From Bacillota bacterium (GTDB taxonomy: Bacteria > Bacillota > Clostridia > Christensenellales > Aristaeellaceae), in assembly GCA_023425025.1 (NCBI GenBank), contig JAFADG010000061.1, positions 55,607 through 119,606 on the forward strand: DNA of 64,000 nt. Direction: 5' to 3'. The position numbers were made by a program, and so were the translations under genes. Positions within the stretch are counted from its first letter, which is position 1; each line of letters opens with the position of its first letter. The notes under the pieces are model-generated. The model saw nothing but the letters and a program-made list of their open reading frames with translations. It did not search any database and was not told where the DNA came from. Below, piece after piece: positions 25,020 through 33,845 of this stretch.

Positions 25020-26027
25020 ATGAAGCAATATGTTATCCTATTGTCAGCTATTGCAACGTGCTTGTTGTTGATTTGCTTACCAGCCTCCGCTGAAATGATA
25101 TACGAATATGCTTTGGTGGATAATCATGCGGAAATTACAAGTTTCTATTTTGATGGAAATATGCCTGTTGCTGAATTTCCTGCCTATATTGACGATTGTC
25201 CGGTGACCACAATAGGTAAGTATGCATTTTCCTTTTTAGATACATCGTTTTGCAATGTTGGCAAACTGGTTCTACCCAACACATTAATCAAAATAGAGGA
25301 AGGTGCTCTTAGCAATATGTCTTCCATGGTCAAGCAGGTCACCATCCCCAGTTCCTTAAGTGATATAGGCGATTTTGCATTTTGTGATACGACAACAACA
25401 ATGTTTCTTCCAGATGACCATCCGTATTTGTATAAGACAGGGGCTTTCTTGGTTGAAAAGAAGACCCAAAAGGCTGTATACTGTGAGATGACAGAACAAA
25501 ATGCGGCAGCAATTGAGGTTCCCGAGGGGATCTTGATTCTTGGGACAAGTCTTTTTGATTCCTGGACCGCTTTAGAGAAGGTCATTTTACCGCAGAGCCT
25601 GATTGAGATCGGAGATTGCGCATTCTTCGGCTGTATGTCGCTCACACAAATTGTAATCCCTGATAATGTTAAGCGTATCAACTACTGGGCCTTTAGAGAA
25701 TGTTATGAACTAAGCGAAATAGATCTTCCGGCAGGCTTGTTATATATTGGTCAGGAAAGTTTCGCAGGCTGTTCAAGTTTAACAGAATTGATTTGCCCGG
25801 ATGAACTAAAGGTTATTGAAGCCGGTGCGTTCATGCAACTGGACTTGACACCAGAACCGGGATTAAGGAATCTTGTGCTTAATGATGGCCTGCTTTACAT
25901 TGGCATCGATGCCTTTAATGGGAATCAACTGGAAACAGCAGATTTTCCTGACAGCATCAAATACATTGGTAAAAATGCATTCGCGAACAACCTCGCACAT
26001 ATCAATTTGGGCAGCGAAGGAAAATAA
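25020..26027 (+). CDS. Secreted BspA-type leucine-rich repeat (LRR_5) protein
   Basis: This 335-residue protein has a signal peptide (MKQYVILLSAIATCLLLICL, cleavage after ASA near residue 25) and about nine LRR_5 repeats with the pattern IxxxAFxxCxxLxxIxLPxxLxxIG (for example IEIGDCAFFGCMSLTQIVIP). Such proteins are exported and often bind host or partner surfaces. No cell-wall anchor is seen. AAGGAG lies about 9 bases before the ATG. The C-terminus may be truncated: the bases just after the stop could continue as GVWFGTPARQKGY if a 17-base direct duplication at 26014-26040 were removed. Confidence 0.85.
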   Translation: MKQYVILLSAIATCLLLICLPASAEMIYEYALVDNHAEITSFYFDGNMPVAEFPAYIDDCPVTTIGKYAFSFLDTSFCNVGKLVLPNTLIKIEEGALSNMSSMVKQVTIPSSLSDIGDFAFCDTTTTMFLPDDHPYLYKTGAFLVEKKTQKAVYCEMTEQNAAAIEVPEGILILGTSLFDSWTALEKVILPQSLIEIGDCAFFGCMSLTQIVIPDNVKRINYWAFRECYELSEIDLPAGLLYIGQESFAGCSSLTELICPDELKVIEAGAFMQLDLTPEPGLRNLVLNDGLLYIGIDAFNGNQLETADFPDSIKYIGKNAFANNLAHINLGSEGK

Positions 26028-26103
26028 GCAGCGAAGGTGTCTGGTTCGGCACTCCGGCAAGGCAAAAGGGATACGTACTTTGTCAAAGGCGTGATTCTTT
26101 CCA

Positions 26104-26137
26104 CAGCCGCCCCTATCGGCGGCTGGTTCTTTTATTA
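26104..26137 (+). terminator. Terminator after the LRR gene
   Basis: CAGCCGCC pairs with GGCGGCTG around a 6-base loop and is followed by GTTCTTTTATT. It also lies just beyond the 3' end of the converging gene. Confidence 0.7.
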
Positions 26138-26157
26138 CCTGTATTTCATCGCCGCGT

Positions 26158-27429
26158 TCATTCCGCCGCGTCAAAAAGATAAATGTAGGCTGAGCCATGC
26201 TCCTCCGGCTGGAAAAACAGCATAAAGCGCGTATCGCCGTAAAAGGATACGCTGGATTCGTACGCAAATGGATTGTAGATGTCATAAGTCTTGATGATGT
26301 CGCCTGTCAGGATGTCGGTGATGGTTACGGTGCTGGCGTCGCTGCGCCTGGATTTCATGCCTGTGAGCGCCAGCAGCCTGCCGTCCGGTGAGATGTCGTA
26401 GTCAACGACACCGTTTTCCATGGCATAGGCTTCGTAAAGCTGCTCCTGTACCGATTTGGGAAGCGGTGAGGTTTCCAAGGTGTCTGCATCGGCCATCAAG
26501 GCTGAGCCGTAGAGTGTGTTTCCTGCCATGCCGTAGAAATCTCCGCGTCCCGTGATCCGGTGATCCGTGCGCGTCTTCAGGTCATAAATCCCAAAGCCGG
26601 CGCCCCATTCCCAGCCGCTGACCTCATACACGAAGCGATACTCGTCCAAGGGCTTATACACATAGAAATCACGCCATAACCATATATCGTTGCCATAATA
26701 GGTGTCTTCGTCTATCGGGAATGTCATTGAGAGCGGATAGCCGCCTGCATCCTTTCCGTCGTACCCAATGTCATCCCGGCACGGCACATAATTGCGAAAC
26801 GTTTCATAACTGGCCCCATCCGAGTCCCGGGTCATTTGGGGAACGCCCTGGATCAACAGTTCCTCCTTGCCTGTTTTCAGATCCACGGCATAGAGGCTTC
26901 CGTCCGCCTCGCGGACAGCCGTTTTGCCGCCGGGCATGACCGTGAGGCCTTCCGGCATAGTGCTGATAATCACTGTACCATCCGGCGTAATGGCTGCCTT
27001 GACGAGAAAGGATGAGTCATCGTAGTTGTCCGTATCTATTGGCGTCAACAGTAAATAGAAAACGCCGTCATGAAAGCCCTGCTCAGGCAGATGCGTTACG
27101 TATGGAATAGGCGTCCGGGAAAGGACCATATCGTCCCGCGTGTCCAAAACGATAAGCTCGTCGTCTCCGGCCTCCGACAGGTCCCGGAGGATTACGCAGA
27201 TGTCTGCGTTCAGCATCCAGGCGTCATGCACGTCGGACGCGCCATCACCCAAGGCCACCCGCAAATCGATCTCCGTCACGCCTTCGGGAACGACGGTACG
27301 CAGTTCCAACGGCGAATCCGCAGATAATTCTTTGCGGCTGACAGGCGAAATTTCCGCACGCGCCGGGCTTATAACCAGACATGGAAACAGAGAAAGAACC
27401 AATAACAGGAGAACCAATCGCTTTTTCAC
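26158..27429 (-). CDS. Exported beta-propeller-like protein of unknown function
   Basis: This 423-residue protein begins with a typical signal peptide (KKRLVLLLLVLSLFPCLVIS, cleavage after ARA near residue 25). The Cys inside it is not in a proper lipobox. The mature part is made of repeated short beta segments such as LIVLDTRDDMVLSRTPIPYV, LYAVDLKTGKEELLIQG and ITDILTGDIIKTYDI, like blades of a WD40 or TolB-type propeller. No catalytic motif is evident. The start is GTG 27429, with GAGG about 11 bases upstream. It is transcribed alone from a good promoter and converges on the LRR gene. Confidence 0.7.
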   Translation of the reverse strand: MKKRLVLLLLVLSLFPCLVISPARAEISPVSRKELSADSPLELRTVVPEGVTEIDLRVALGDGASDVHDAWMLNADICVILRDLSEAGDDELIVLDTRDDMVLSRTPIPYVTHLPEQGFHDGVFYLLLTPIDTDNYDDSSFLVKAAITPDGTVIISTMPEGLTVMPGGKTAVREADGSLYAVDLKTGKEELLIQGVPQMTRDSDGASYETFRNYVPCRDDIGYDGKDAGGYPLSMTFPIDEDTYYGNDIWLWRDFYVYKPLDEYRFVYEVSGWEWGAGFGIYDLKTRTDHRITGRGDFYGMAGNTLYGSALMADADTLETSPLPKSVQEQLYEAYAMENGVVDYDISPDGRLLALTGMKSRRSDASTVTITDILTGDIIKTYDIYNPFAYESSVSFYGDTRFMLFFQPEEHGSAYIYLFDAAE

Positions 27430-27510
27430 CGTGCATCTGCCTCGCTTGCTGTACCGTCTTGCATTTAAGAACGCCTAAACAGTCGTGCCGCAACCCATTT
27501 TCTGTCTATC

Positions 27511-27538
27511 AGTATAGCATATTGGCAACACATTTCAA
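27511..27538 (-). promoter_or_regulatory. Sigma-A promoter of the propeller-like gene
   Basis: On the minus strand TTGAAA (27538-27533) is 16 bases from TATACT (27516-27511), with an extended -10 TGC directly before it. The start codon lies about 80 bases downstream. Confidence 0.7.
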
Positions 27539-27565
27539 GCGGCAAAGCACATACAGGCCGTTTCG

Positions 27566-27586
27566 GCTTGGCTGACGCTGCCAAGC
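27566..27586 (-). terminator. Possible terminator of the RNase J-like gene
   Basis: GCTTGGC and GCCAAGC form a 7-bp stem around 7 bases, about 60 bases after the stop at 27645. There is no U-tract after it on the minus strand. Confidence 0.35.
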
Positions 27587-27644
27587 ACAAAAAGTACGTA
27601 CGCAAAGCTTCAATCCCTTCGGGCAATTCTCCTACACATGCACA

Positions 27645-29000
27645 TTATACTAAAGGAGAAAGCGGCCCTCCGCCGCACAATGTCAAAGCGCCTGATTGCA
27701 AAAAGTACCATTGATTCGCTTCGGGCAGCACCTGCAAAGCGCCTTTAATATGAATCTTCTCCGGCGTCAGGCTGTGCAGGGGAACAAGGCATTTGGGGGC
27801 TATGGCCTCCAGAATATACTTCAAGTGGGCAGGCGATGCATGGCCGCCGCAGCCGATAGACAGATAAGGTATCCCCTGCCGCAAAAGAAAATCAAAAAGC
27901 CGCTGATAGCTGGGGTCATAGGCCCCCAGCGGTACGCCGTTGGAATGAATATACAGGCTGCTTGCGCTTTCATAATCCAGCGTTTCCAGCAAATGCGCAT
28001 ACGAAAGCTGCAGCACATATCTGCCGGGATGGTCCTGAACCGCCTCTCTGGATACAGCGATCCGCTGGGCGTTGGGCGCTCCGTGGCACAAAGGCTCGTA
28101 CACATACAGTTGCCTTTCGGGGAAAAAGCAATTCAGCAGATGGGCCGTCTCAGGCTCCAACACCAATTGCCTGCCAACTTTTTTTAAACTTTTGTGAAGC
28201 TGCGCCAGCTTTTGTATGTTGCGGTTGTACAGATTCAAAAAAACAAGTCCCTTGGTGTTTGCCGCGGCAATGGCTATGTCCTCCAGCACCTGGTTTTCTG
28301 TGATTGCCGCATCCAGGCCGCTGTCAGGCGCGACGCCATCAAAATCTTCAATAAAACTGACGGTGACGCCTTCGGTGATGCATACGTCCGCGCCGTGCAC
28401 GGCGGAAGCAAACGCCAGCGTATCTTTCCCGCAAAAGCCGTGCAGCCGCAGATCACCGGTATAGCATATACGGCCGTCGGGCGTCACGATCTCAAACCCG
28501 CACGCGCCGGGCACGTCATGGTCCACGGGAATCATGCGCAAGGCGATGTTTCCCTTCTTCACCCATGCCATGGGCGCAAGGCCGGTGACATTTTCATGGG
28601 GCCTGAAAAGAATATCCCTCGTGTTTGCAAGCCCCCGGTACAGGCAAAGGCTTTCCTCCGACATAAATACCTCCACCTCTTTGGCCAGAAAACCCAGCGT
28701 ACCCATATGATCGATATGCATGTGGGAGATGCAAACAAAGGGCTTGATTTCCGTCTCCGCGTAAGATGCGAGGGGGATATTTCCAAGCTCCGCCCGGTCA
28801 TACAGGCCCCCAACCATTGGCAGGCAGCCGGCCAAAGCATAATCGCGGACCATGGTCGCGGGCCGAGGCCTGATCCGCCGGTCCAGCTCCGACGCGCCGT
28901 CCAGCCCGAAATCAAAAATGCAGCGTGCGTCCTCTGTTTGAATTTCCACTACCGTGCCGCCAATGGTGTCAAGGCCCTTATAAAAGCAAAGCCTGGTCAT
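27645..29000 (-). CDS. Metallo-beta-lactamase-fold hydrolase, RNase J-like
   Basis: This 451-residue cytoplasmic protein has the metal motif HMHIDHMG (His93, His95, Asp97, His98), a second metal histidine region IPVDHDVPG, YTGDLRLHG (Asp), and the C-terminal pair GCGGHASPAHLKYI and CLVPLHSLTPEK. These are the diagnostic C-terminal motifs of RNase J and other beta-CASP nucleases. It is shorter than RNase J1/J2 (about 555) and lacks their C-terminal oligomerisation domain. Candidate roles are an RNase J paralogue or a related phosphodiesterase; the latter would fit the phosphodiester genes that follow. The start is ATG 29000 with GGGAG about 8 bases upstream. It lies 76 bases after the upstream binding-protein gene, beyond a hairpin. 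Confidence 0.82.
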   Translation of the reverse strand: MTRLCFYKGLDTIGGTVVEIQTEDARCIFDFGLDGASELDRRIRPRPATMVRDYALAGCLPMVGGLYDRAELGNIPLASYAETEIKPFVCISHMHIDHMGTLGFLAKEVEVFMSEESLCLYRGLANTRDILFRPHENVTGLAPMAWVKKGNIALRMIPVDHDVPGACGFEIVTPDGRICYTGDLRLHGFCGKDTLAFASAVHGADVCITEGVTVSFIEDFDGVAPDSGLDAAITENQVLEDIAIAAANTKGLVFLNLYNRNIQKLAQLHKSLKKVGRQLVLEPETAHLLNCFFPERQLYVYEPLCHGAPNAQRIAVSREAVQDHPGRYVLQLSYAHLLETLDYESASSLYIHSNGVPLGAYDPSYQRLFDFLLRQGIPYLSIGCGGHASPAHLKYILEAIAPKCLVPLHSLTPEKIHIKGALQVLPEANQWYFLQSGALTLCGGGPLSPLV

Positions 29001-29027
29001 GTGAACACTCTCCCAAAATAGAAGGAT

Positions 29028-29059
29028 CACCCAAGGAGCGCAAAGGCACTCCTTGGGTG
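29028..29059 (-). terminator. Stem-loop after the first importer operon
   Basis: CACCCAAGGAG and its exact complement enclose 10 bases, 18 bases after the binding-protein stop. On the minus strand the stem is followed by ATCCTTCTATTTT. Some read-through into the hydrolase gene is possible. Confidence 0.6.
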
Positions 29060-29076
29060 TTTTCGGCAGTCCGTTT

Positions 29077-30303
29077 TTACTGCTTGCTGAGGATTTCCGT
29101 CACCTTGTCGGCAAGGGACTTTACAGCGTCTTCGGCGGTCTTGCCTTCCAGGATGGCGGCTTCGACCTCGGCGCCGACGGTGGTACGGACTTCCTGGGCG
29201 CCGGGGAAGGCGGCCTCAAAGTACTGGTCGGCCCCCTGGGCATAGCAGGCCTTGGCGACTTCGCTCTTGGCCATATACGCCTGATAGGCTTCGGATTCAA
29301 AGCCGGAGGCGCGGATGGGCAGATAGCCGGTGGCGATGGCCCACTGAACGGTGGATTCGGTGCTGGTCAGGAACTTGATGTATTCCCAGGTGGCCGCCTG
29401 CTTTTTTTCATCCTGGCTGAACATGGCCAGGTTCGTGCCGGCTTGGGGCACAGCACCCGCGACGTTCTTGGGCAGGGGGGCCGCGCCGTATTCAAAGCCG
29501 TTGGGGGTGATGTAAGCGGCACCGGCGCTGGAGCCCACATAGGCAAACACGTCGCCGTTGCTGAAGGGGCCGGAAAGGTACTTGTCTTCGCCGGCGGTGC
29601 GGGCATAGCCGTTTTTGTGCATATCCAGGATGAAGCTCATGGCGGCGATGCCTTCGGGGCTGTTGAACTTTACTTCGCCGCCCGAAATGAACTCGCTGCC
29701 GTTTTGCATTACGTACTGCTGGAACATGGCCACCAGGTCGTCATACCCGACGGCGGGCTTGCCGGTAGCATCGAGGAGGGTCTTGCCAACGGTCAAAAGC
29801 TCATCCCAGGTGGTGGGAGGGGTGAGGCCCAGCTCCTGATACTTGGTTTTGTTGTAGAAGAACACCTGGCTGCTCTTGTTGAAGGCGATGGTATAGGTTT
29901 TGCCAAATTCCGCGCCTTCATTGCGGTAGGGCTCCAGAATGTCTTCGTAGTTGTCAAAATCCTTGGCGATGAGGTCGTCCAGCGGCACAACCACGTCCAG
30001 GCTGGTGGCGATCCAGCTGTTGTACACCTGGGAAAGGTCAGGCAGCGTCTTGGAAGCCACGGCGCCCATCAGCTTTTTGCTCAGGTCCGCGTAGCCGCCC
30101 TGGTTGACCAGGGTAACGGTGATGCCCTTGGTATTTTCGGCGTTGAACTTGTCGGTCAGGGCTACCAGCGCGTCCTGCAGGCCGCCGCTCATGGCGTGCC
30201 AGAATTCCACGGTCACAGGTTCCGGTTTGGTTTCGGGCAGCGCCGCCACCGGCAGGAGCAGGCATGCGATCAGCAGTGCCGCGATCAAGGATTTGATCTT
30301 CAT
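29077..30303 (-). CDS. Extracellular solute-binding protein, UgpB-like (importer 1)
   Basis: This 408-residue ABC importer binding protein is of the carbohydrate/glycerol-phosphate type (family 1). After a signal peptide (MKIKSLIAALLIACLLLPVA, AALP near 22) comes VTVEFWHAMSGGLQDALVAL, the conserved opening of UgpB-like proteins. The hinge and ligand-binding segments follow (KTYTIAFNKSSQVFFYNKT, PPTTWDELLTVGK). A Cys at residue 14 sits in LIAC, which formally fits a lipobox, but it lies in the middle of the hydrophobic core, so lipidation is doubtful. It is last in an operon ATPase-permease-permease-binding protein. UgpB homology and the nearby phosphodiesterases suggest a glycerophosphodiester or phosphorylated ligand, which is an inference. 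Confidence 0.88.
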   Translation of the reverse strand: MKIKSLIAALLIACLLLPVAALPETKPEPVTVEFWHAMSGGLQDALVALTDKFNAENTKGITVTLVNQGGYADLSKKLMGAVASKTLPDLSQVYNSWIATSLDVVVPLDDLIAKDFDNYEDILEPYRNEGAEFGKTYTIAFNKSSQVFFYNKTKYQELGLTPPTTWDELLTVGKTLLDATGKPAVGYDDLVAMFQQYVMQNGSEFISGGEVKFNSPEGIAAMSFILDMHKNGYARTAGEDKYLSGPFSNGDVFAYVGSSAGAAYITPNGFEYGAAPLPKNVAGAVPQAGTNLAMFSQDEKKQAATWEYIKFLTSTESTVQWAIATGYLPIRASGFESEAYQAYMAKSEVAKACYAQGADQYFEAAFPGAQEVRTTVGAEVEAAILEGKTAEDAVKSLADKVTEILSKQ

Positions 30304-30389
30304 GTTTCTTCCTCCATCTTTTTTTTGCTTTACCGGTCTCTATGTTGTAACCTTTCCGCCGCCTCGGGATTGGAAAGGGGGCAACCAAA

Positions 30390-31223
30390 TCATCCCTTGA
30401 TGCCGCTGCGGGTGACGCCGCTTAAAACATGCTTGTGGAGCACAAGGTACAAAAGGATCATGGGCATGACCAGTATGGACGAGGCGGCCATCAAAAGCTC
30501 ATACTGGGTGCCGGCCTCCGTTTGAAAGTGGACCAGCCCGATGGAAAGCACCCGCTTTTCCTCGGAGTTGGTGACCATCAGCGGCCACAAAAAGGCGTTC
30601 CAGCAGCCGATGGCATTCAGGATCGCAATGGTGGAGATAGCATGGCGGTTGTTGGGCACCATCACCTTCCACAGATAGCGCCAGTCGCGGCAGCCATCCA
30701 CCTTGGCGGCCAGGTACAGGGCCTCGGGCATCTGCATGAAAAACTGCTTGAGCAGGTAAATGTAAAACACGTTGGCGGCAAAGGGCAGGATCAACGCGGT
30801 TCTGGTATCCATCAAACGCAGGTTGCTGATGGTCACAAAATTGGTGATGACCAGCATTTCCCCCGGGATCATCAGCGTGGCCAGCAGCGCGGCAAAAATG
30901 ATGTCCCGCCCCGGAAACGTAAGCCGGGAAAAGCCAAAGGCCGCCAATATGCTGAAAAAGAGCGTAAGGGCCGTGGAAATCACAGTGACGATCACCGTGT
31001 TCAGAAAATAGGCTGAAAAGGGCGCGGCGGCAAGGGCCCGCAGGTAATTGTCCGGCCGCCAGATATCGGGAATCAGGCCCGGGGGCATCTTCAGCACTTC
31101 CGACGGGTCCTTCAAAGAGGTGGAAAGCATCCACAAAAAGGGCAGCAGCGTCAAAAGCGCGCCAACAGTAAGCAGCAAATACATCAGTGCCCGGATCAGG
31201 ATTCTCGCCGCGCGGCCTTGCAT
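30390..31223 (-). CDS. ABC importer permease, MalG/UgpE-like (importer 1)
   Basis: This 277-residue inner-membrane protein has six predicted spans. The EAA coupling loop is seen as EALYLAAKVDGCRDWRYLWKV near residues 180-200, which contacts the ATPase, and the end is HVLSGVTRSGIKG, the usual MalG-type C-terminus (xGxxxGavKG). It follows the partner permease by 16 bases and precedes the binding-protein gene, so it belongs to importer 1. Confidence 0.92.
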   Translation of the reverse strand: MQGRAARILIRALMYLLLTVGALLTLLPFLWMLSTSLKDPSEVLKMPPGLIPDIWRPDNYLRALAAAPFSAYFLNTVIVTVISTALTLFFSILAAFGFSRLTFPGRDIIFAALLATLMIPGEMLVITNFVTISNLRLMDTRTALILPFAANVFYIYLLKQFFMQMPEALYLAAKVDGCRDWRYLWKVMVPNNRHAISTIAILNAIGCWNAFLWPLMVTNSEEKRVLSIGLVHFQTEAGTQYELLMAASSILVMPMILLYLVLHKHVLSGVTRSGIKG

Positions 31224-31239
31224 GAATCCATTCCCCCTT

Positions 31240-32118
31240 TCAGTAATGCACCCGGCGTTTTGCCACGCGCAGCTGCAAAAGCGTGAACAGGAGTATGATC
31301 AAAAACAGCACAACGGCCGCCGCTGACGCCACGCCGAAATTCCAGTTGCCATAAAACTGTTCATAGATGTAGTACACCACCGTCATGGCGCTGTTGGCCG
31401 GTCCCGCCCGGCCGCCGAAGAGGGCGTAGACCTCGGTATACACCTTAAAGGAATTGATCAATTCCATTACAAAGGCGTAGACGATAATGGGCGATAAAAG
31501 GGGCACGGTGATGCGGCTGAACACGCGCCAGCGGTTGGCGGCATCGACCCTGGCGGCCTGGTAGTACTGGCTGCCGATGTTCTGCAGTCCGGCCAGAAAG
31601 ATAATAATGTTGAAGGCCAGGCTCTTCCACACGCTGAATATGATCAGCGTCGTCAGCGCCATTCTCGGCTGGTTCAGCCATTGAATAGGCGCGATGCCAA
31701 ACAGGCTGAGGAAATAATTCACCAGGCCGTACTTGCTGTGAAAGATCCAGCTCCACACAATGCCTACCGCCACCATGGAGGTGACATAAGGCAAAAAGTA
31801 TACCGTTCTGAAAAAGCTTCTGAATCTGATCTTCGCGCTTAATAGTACCGCCAGAAACAGCGAAAGCATTACGCTGATAGGTACCACAAACAGCACATAT
31901 AAGAAAGTATTAAATAAGGCTTTGTGAAAAACGTTATCCTTCAACAGATAAGCATAGTTGTCCATGCCGTAGGCCAGCACCGTATCCGACGCGAAATTGT
32001 ACTTGACATAAAAGCTCATCAAAAACGCCCGCAGCAGCGGGTAAATGGTGAATACCGCCACGACGATCAGTGCCGGCAGGCAGTACAGGACTCCCTTGAA
32101 GCGGCTTATCTTGCTCAT
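31240..32118 (-). CDS. ABC importer permease, MalF/UgpA-like (importer 1)
   Basis: This 292-residue permease has six predicted spans. It begins with SRFKGVLYCLPALIVVAVF and has the EAA loop QYYQAARVDAANRWRVFSRI near residues 200-220. I chose ATG 32118 because it overlaps the ATPase stop in the four-base ATGA arrangement; an ATG two codons earlier is also possible. It pairs with the MalG-type permease to form the channel. Confidence 0.92.
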   Translation of the reverse strand: MSKISRFKGVLYCLPALIVVAVFTIYPLLRAFLMSFYVKYNFASDTVLAYGMDNYAYLLKDNVFHKALFNTFLYVLFVVPISVMLSLFLAVLLSAKIRFRSFFRTVYFLPYVTSMVAVGIVWSWIFHSKYGLVNYFLSLFGIAPIQWLNQPRMALTTLIIFSVWKSLAFNIIIFLAGLQNIGSQYYQAARVDAANRWRVFSRITVPLLSPIIVYAFVMELINSFKVYTEVYALFGGRAGPANSAMTVVYYIYEQFYGNWNFGVASAAAVVLFLIILLFTLLQLRVAKRRVHY

Positions 32119-33161
32119 ACGCATTCGTACAGCGCCTGGGTTTCCCCATGAAAGCGCAATATCTGTCCCGGCTTCACCGCAAGCCTAAGGGCGTCCCCTT
32201 CCTCGATTTCCGTATCGGAACCGATCAGCGCCTTCACCTGCTGCCCGTCCAATTCAAAAGTCACGATCACGTCGCGGCCGATCATTTCCACCCGTTTTGC
32301 GGTGACCGCAAAGCCATTGGGGTCCATACAAAAGGATTCGGGACGGATGCCGATCAAGGCCGGTCCCGGTTCCATTCCCCCAGCGTTTTTCAGCACCGTG
32401 CCGCCGCATACCACCAGATCGTTTTGCACAGCGGCATTCAAAAGGTTGATGGGCGGCGTGCCCAAAAACCTGGCCACAAACCGGTTGCCGGGGGCCTTGT
32501 ACATGCGCTGGGGGATATCGTACTGCTGCAATATGCCCTTGTGCATCACGGCGATCTTGTCCGATATGCTCATGGCCTCTTCCTGGTCATGGGTCACAAA
32601 AACGGTGGTGATGCGCACCTCCTGCTGTATGCGCCGTATTTCCTCCCTGGTTTCCATGCGCAGCCGCGCGTCCAGGTTGGAAAGCGGTTCATCAAGCAAA
32701 AGCAGTTTCGGCTTTTTCGCCAGCGCCCTGGCGATGGCCACCCGCTGCTGCTGGCCGCCGGATAATTCCCCGGGCTTGCGCTTTAAAAGGTCGCGGATTT
32801 GCACCAGGTCCGCCATCTCCTCGGCCATGAGCCGGGCCTTTTGCTTTGGCACCTTCATGTTCAATAAAGGAAACATGATATTATCCAGCGCCGTCATATG
32901 GGGATACAGCGCGTAATTTTGAAACACCAGCCCGATGCCGCGCTTTTCCGGCGGGATATGCGTCACATCCTCCCCGCCAAAGAAAATGCTGCCGCCCTCG
33001 GGCGCAAGCAGGCCGGCCAGCATAAAAAGCGTGGTGGACTTGCCGCAGCCGGACGGGCCCAGCAAGCCGACCATCGTGCCGTCCTTCATATCCAGCGTCA
33101 GGCGGTCCACCGCGGTGACGCTGCCAAACCGTTTTGTCAGTTGATGAAGTCTGACTTCCAT
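32115..33161 (-). CDS. ABC importer ATPase, UgpC/MsmX-like
   Basis: This 348-residue ATPase has Walker A GPSGCGKST at residues 35-43, the Q-loop in VFQNYALYPHM, the signature LSGGQQQR near 134, Walker B LLLLDEP near 155, and VTHDQEEAM with the switch His. The C-terminal part (about 240-348) is a TOBE regulatory domain (GIRPESFCMDPNG). It is first in the operon of importer 1. The plus-strand importer at 35448-38576 has no ATPase of its own, and MsmX-type ATPases are known to energise several importers, so this protein may serve both. Confidence 0.94.
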   Translation of the reverse strand: MEVRLHQLTKRFGSVTAVDRLTLDMKDGTMVGLLGPSGCGKSTTLFMLAGLLAPEGGSIFFGGEDVTHIPPEKRGIGLVFQNYALYPHMTALDNIMFPLLNMKVPKQKARLMAEEMADLVQIRDLLKRKPGELSGGQQQRVAIARALAKKPKLLLLDEPLSNLDARLRMETREEIRRIQQEVRITTVFVTHDQEEAMSISDKIAVMHKGILQQYDIPQRMYKAPGNRFVARFLGTPPINLLNAAVQNDLVVCGGTVLKNAGGMEPGPALIGIRPESFCMDPNGFAVTAKRVEMIGRDVIVTFELDGQQVKALIGSDTEIEEGDALRLAVKPGQILRFHGETQALYECV

Positions 33162-33213
33162 GCATTCAACTCCATCCGTTCCCGTTTTCCCGCATCGAAT
33201 GAATCACATCCTT

Positions 33214-33222
33214 TTTATATCA
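33214..33222 (-). promoter_or_regulatory. Possible extended -10 promoter of importer 1
   Basis: TGATATAAA on the minus strand lies about 50 bases before the ATPase start, without a good -35 at standard spacing. Confidence 0.35.
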
Positions 33223-33261
33223 TGGAATTGTTTGGGGGCCTGCAATGTTGCGTGAAAACTG

Positions 33262-33275
33262 TGTAAGCGTTGCGA
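33262..33275 (+). promoter_or_regulatory. Candidate cre (catabolite repression) site
   Basis: TGTAAGCGTTGCGA fits the consensus TGWAARCGYTWNCW at 12 of 14 positions, including the central CG. It lies in the divergent region between importer 1 and the CehA-like gene, where a CcpA site would control both directions. Confidence 0.4.
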
Positions 33276-33395
33276 ATGGCCCATTTTTTCTGGAAAAGCA
33301 ATTCAAACTCTTTCGGAATTATAACCCGTTGATGATTGGATATAACAATGCGGCATGTATGCTTGCCTCAAGAACGGTACAAAAGGGGGCTTTGT

Positions 33396-33845
33396 ATGCT
33401 GCCTCTTGCGGATGTCGAAAAAACCCTGGCGCCCTCCGATGATCGGACGACGCTTGTCTTTCCCTTTGAGGTGCCTCAGGGTATACGCCTTTTATCGCTG
33501 CACATGATCTATTCCCCCGTGTGGCTGGAAGACAGGGAAGCCTCCAAAGCATTGATCCAAAAGGCAATGCGGCTGTATGCGCCTTGGGAACCCGTTGAAA
33601 ACTGGCGGGAGTACCTGCCCCTTTCCAATTTGATTACCCTGTCCCTGGATGACCCCATGGGCTACCGCGGAAACGCCCACCGCAGGGCGGGCAAGCAAAC
33701 GCACACCCTTTGCGCCGAGGCGGCCTCGCCCGGCTTTACCGCCGGGCCGATCCTTCCGGGCACCTGGCGGGCCAGCGTTCATATTCATTCGCTGGTGACA
33801 AAGGATTGCGCCTTCAGCCTGACCGTACAGGGGGTGGATGCATGA
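33396..33845 (+). CDS. CehA-type N-terminal domain protein, partner of the PHP enzyme
   Basis: This 149-residue soluble protein has no signal peptide. The pattern TLSLDDPMGYRGNAHRR, then AASPGFTAGPILPGTWRASV, resembles the beta-rich N-terminal region that precedes the PHP domain in CehA/McbA-type metallohydrolases (DPRGxRG, ATPGYxPGPIxPGxW). Here that region is a separate gene joined by an ATGA overlap to the PHP gene, so the two products probably form one enzyme. AAAAGGGGG lies about 6 bases before ATG 33396. It opens a plus-strand cluster divergent from importer 1. Confidence 0.65.
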   Translation: MLPLADVEKTLAPSDDRTTLVFPFEVPQGIRLLSLHMIYSPVWLEDREASKALIQKAMRLYAPWEPVENWREYLPLSNLITLSLDDPMGYRGNAHRRAGKQTHTLCAEAASPGFTAGPILPGTWRASVHIHSLVTKDCAFSLTVQGVDA

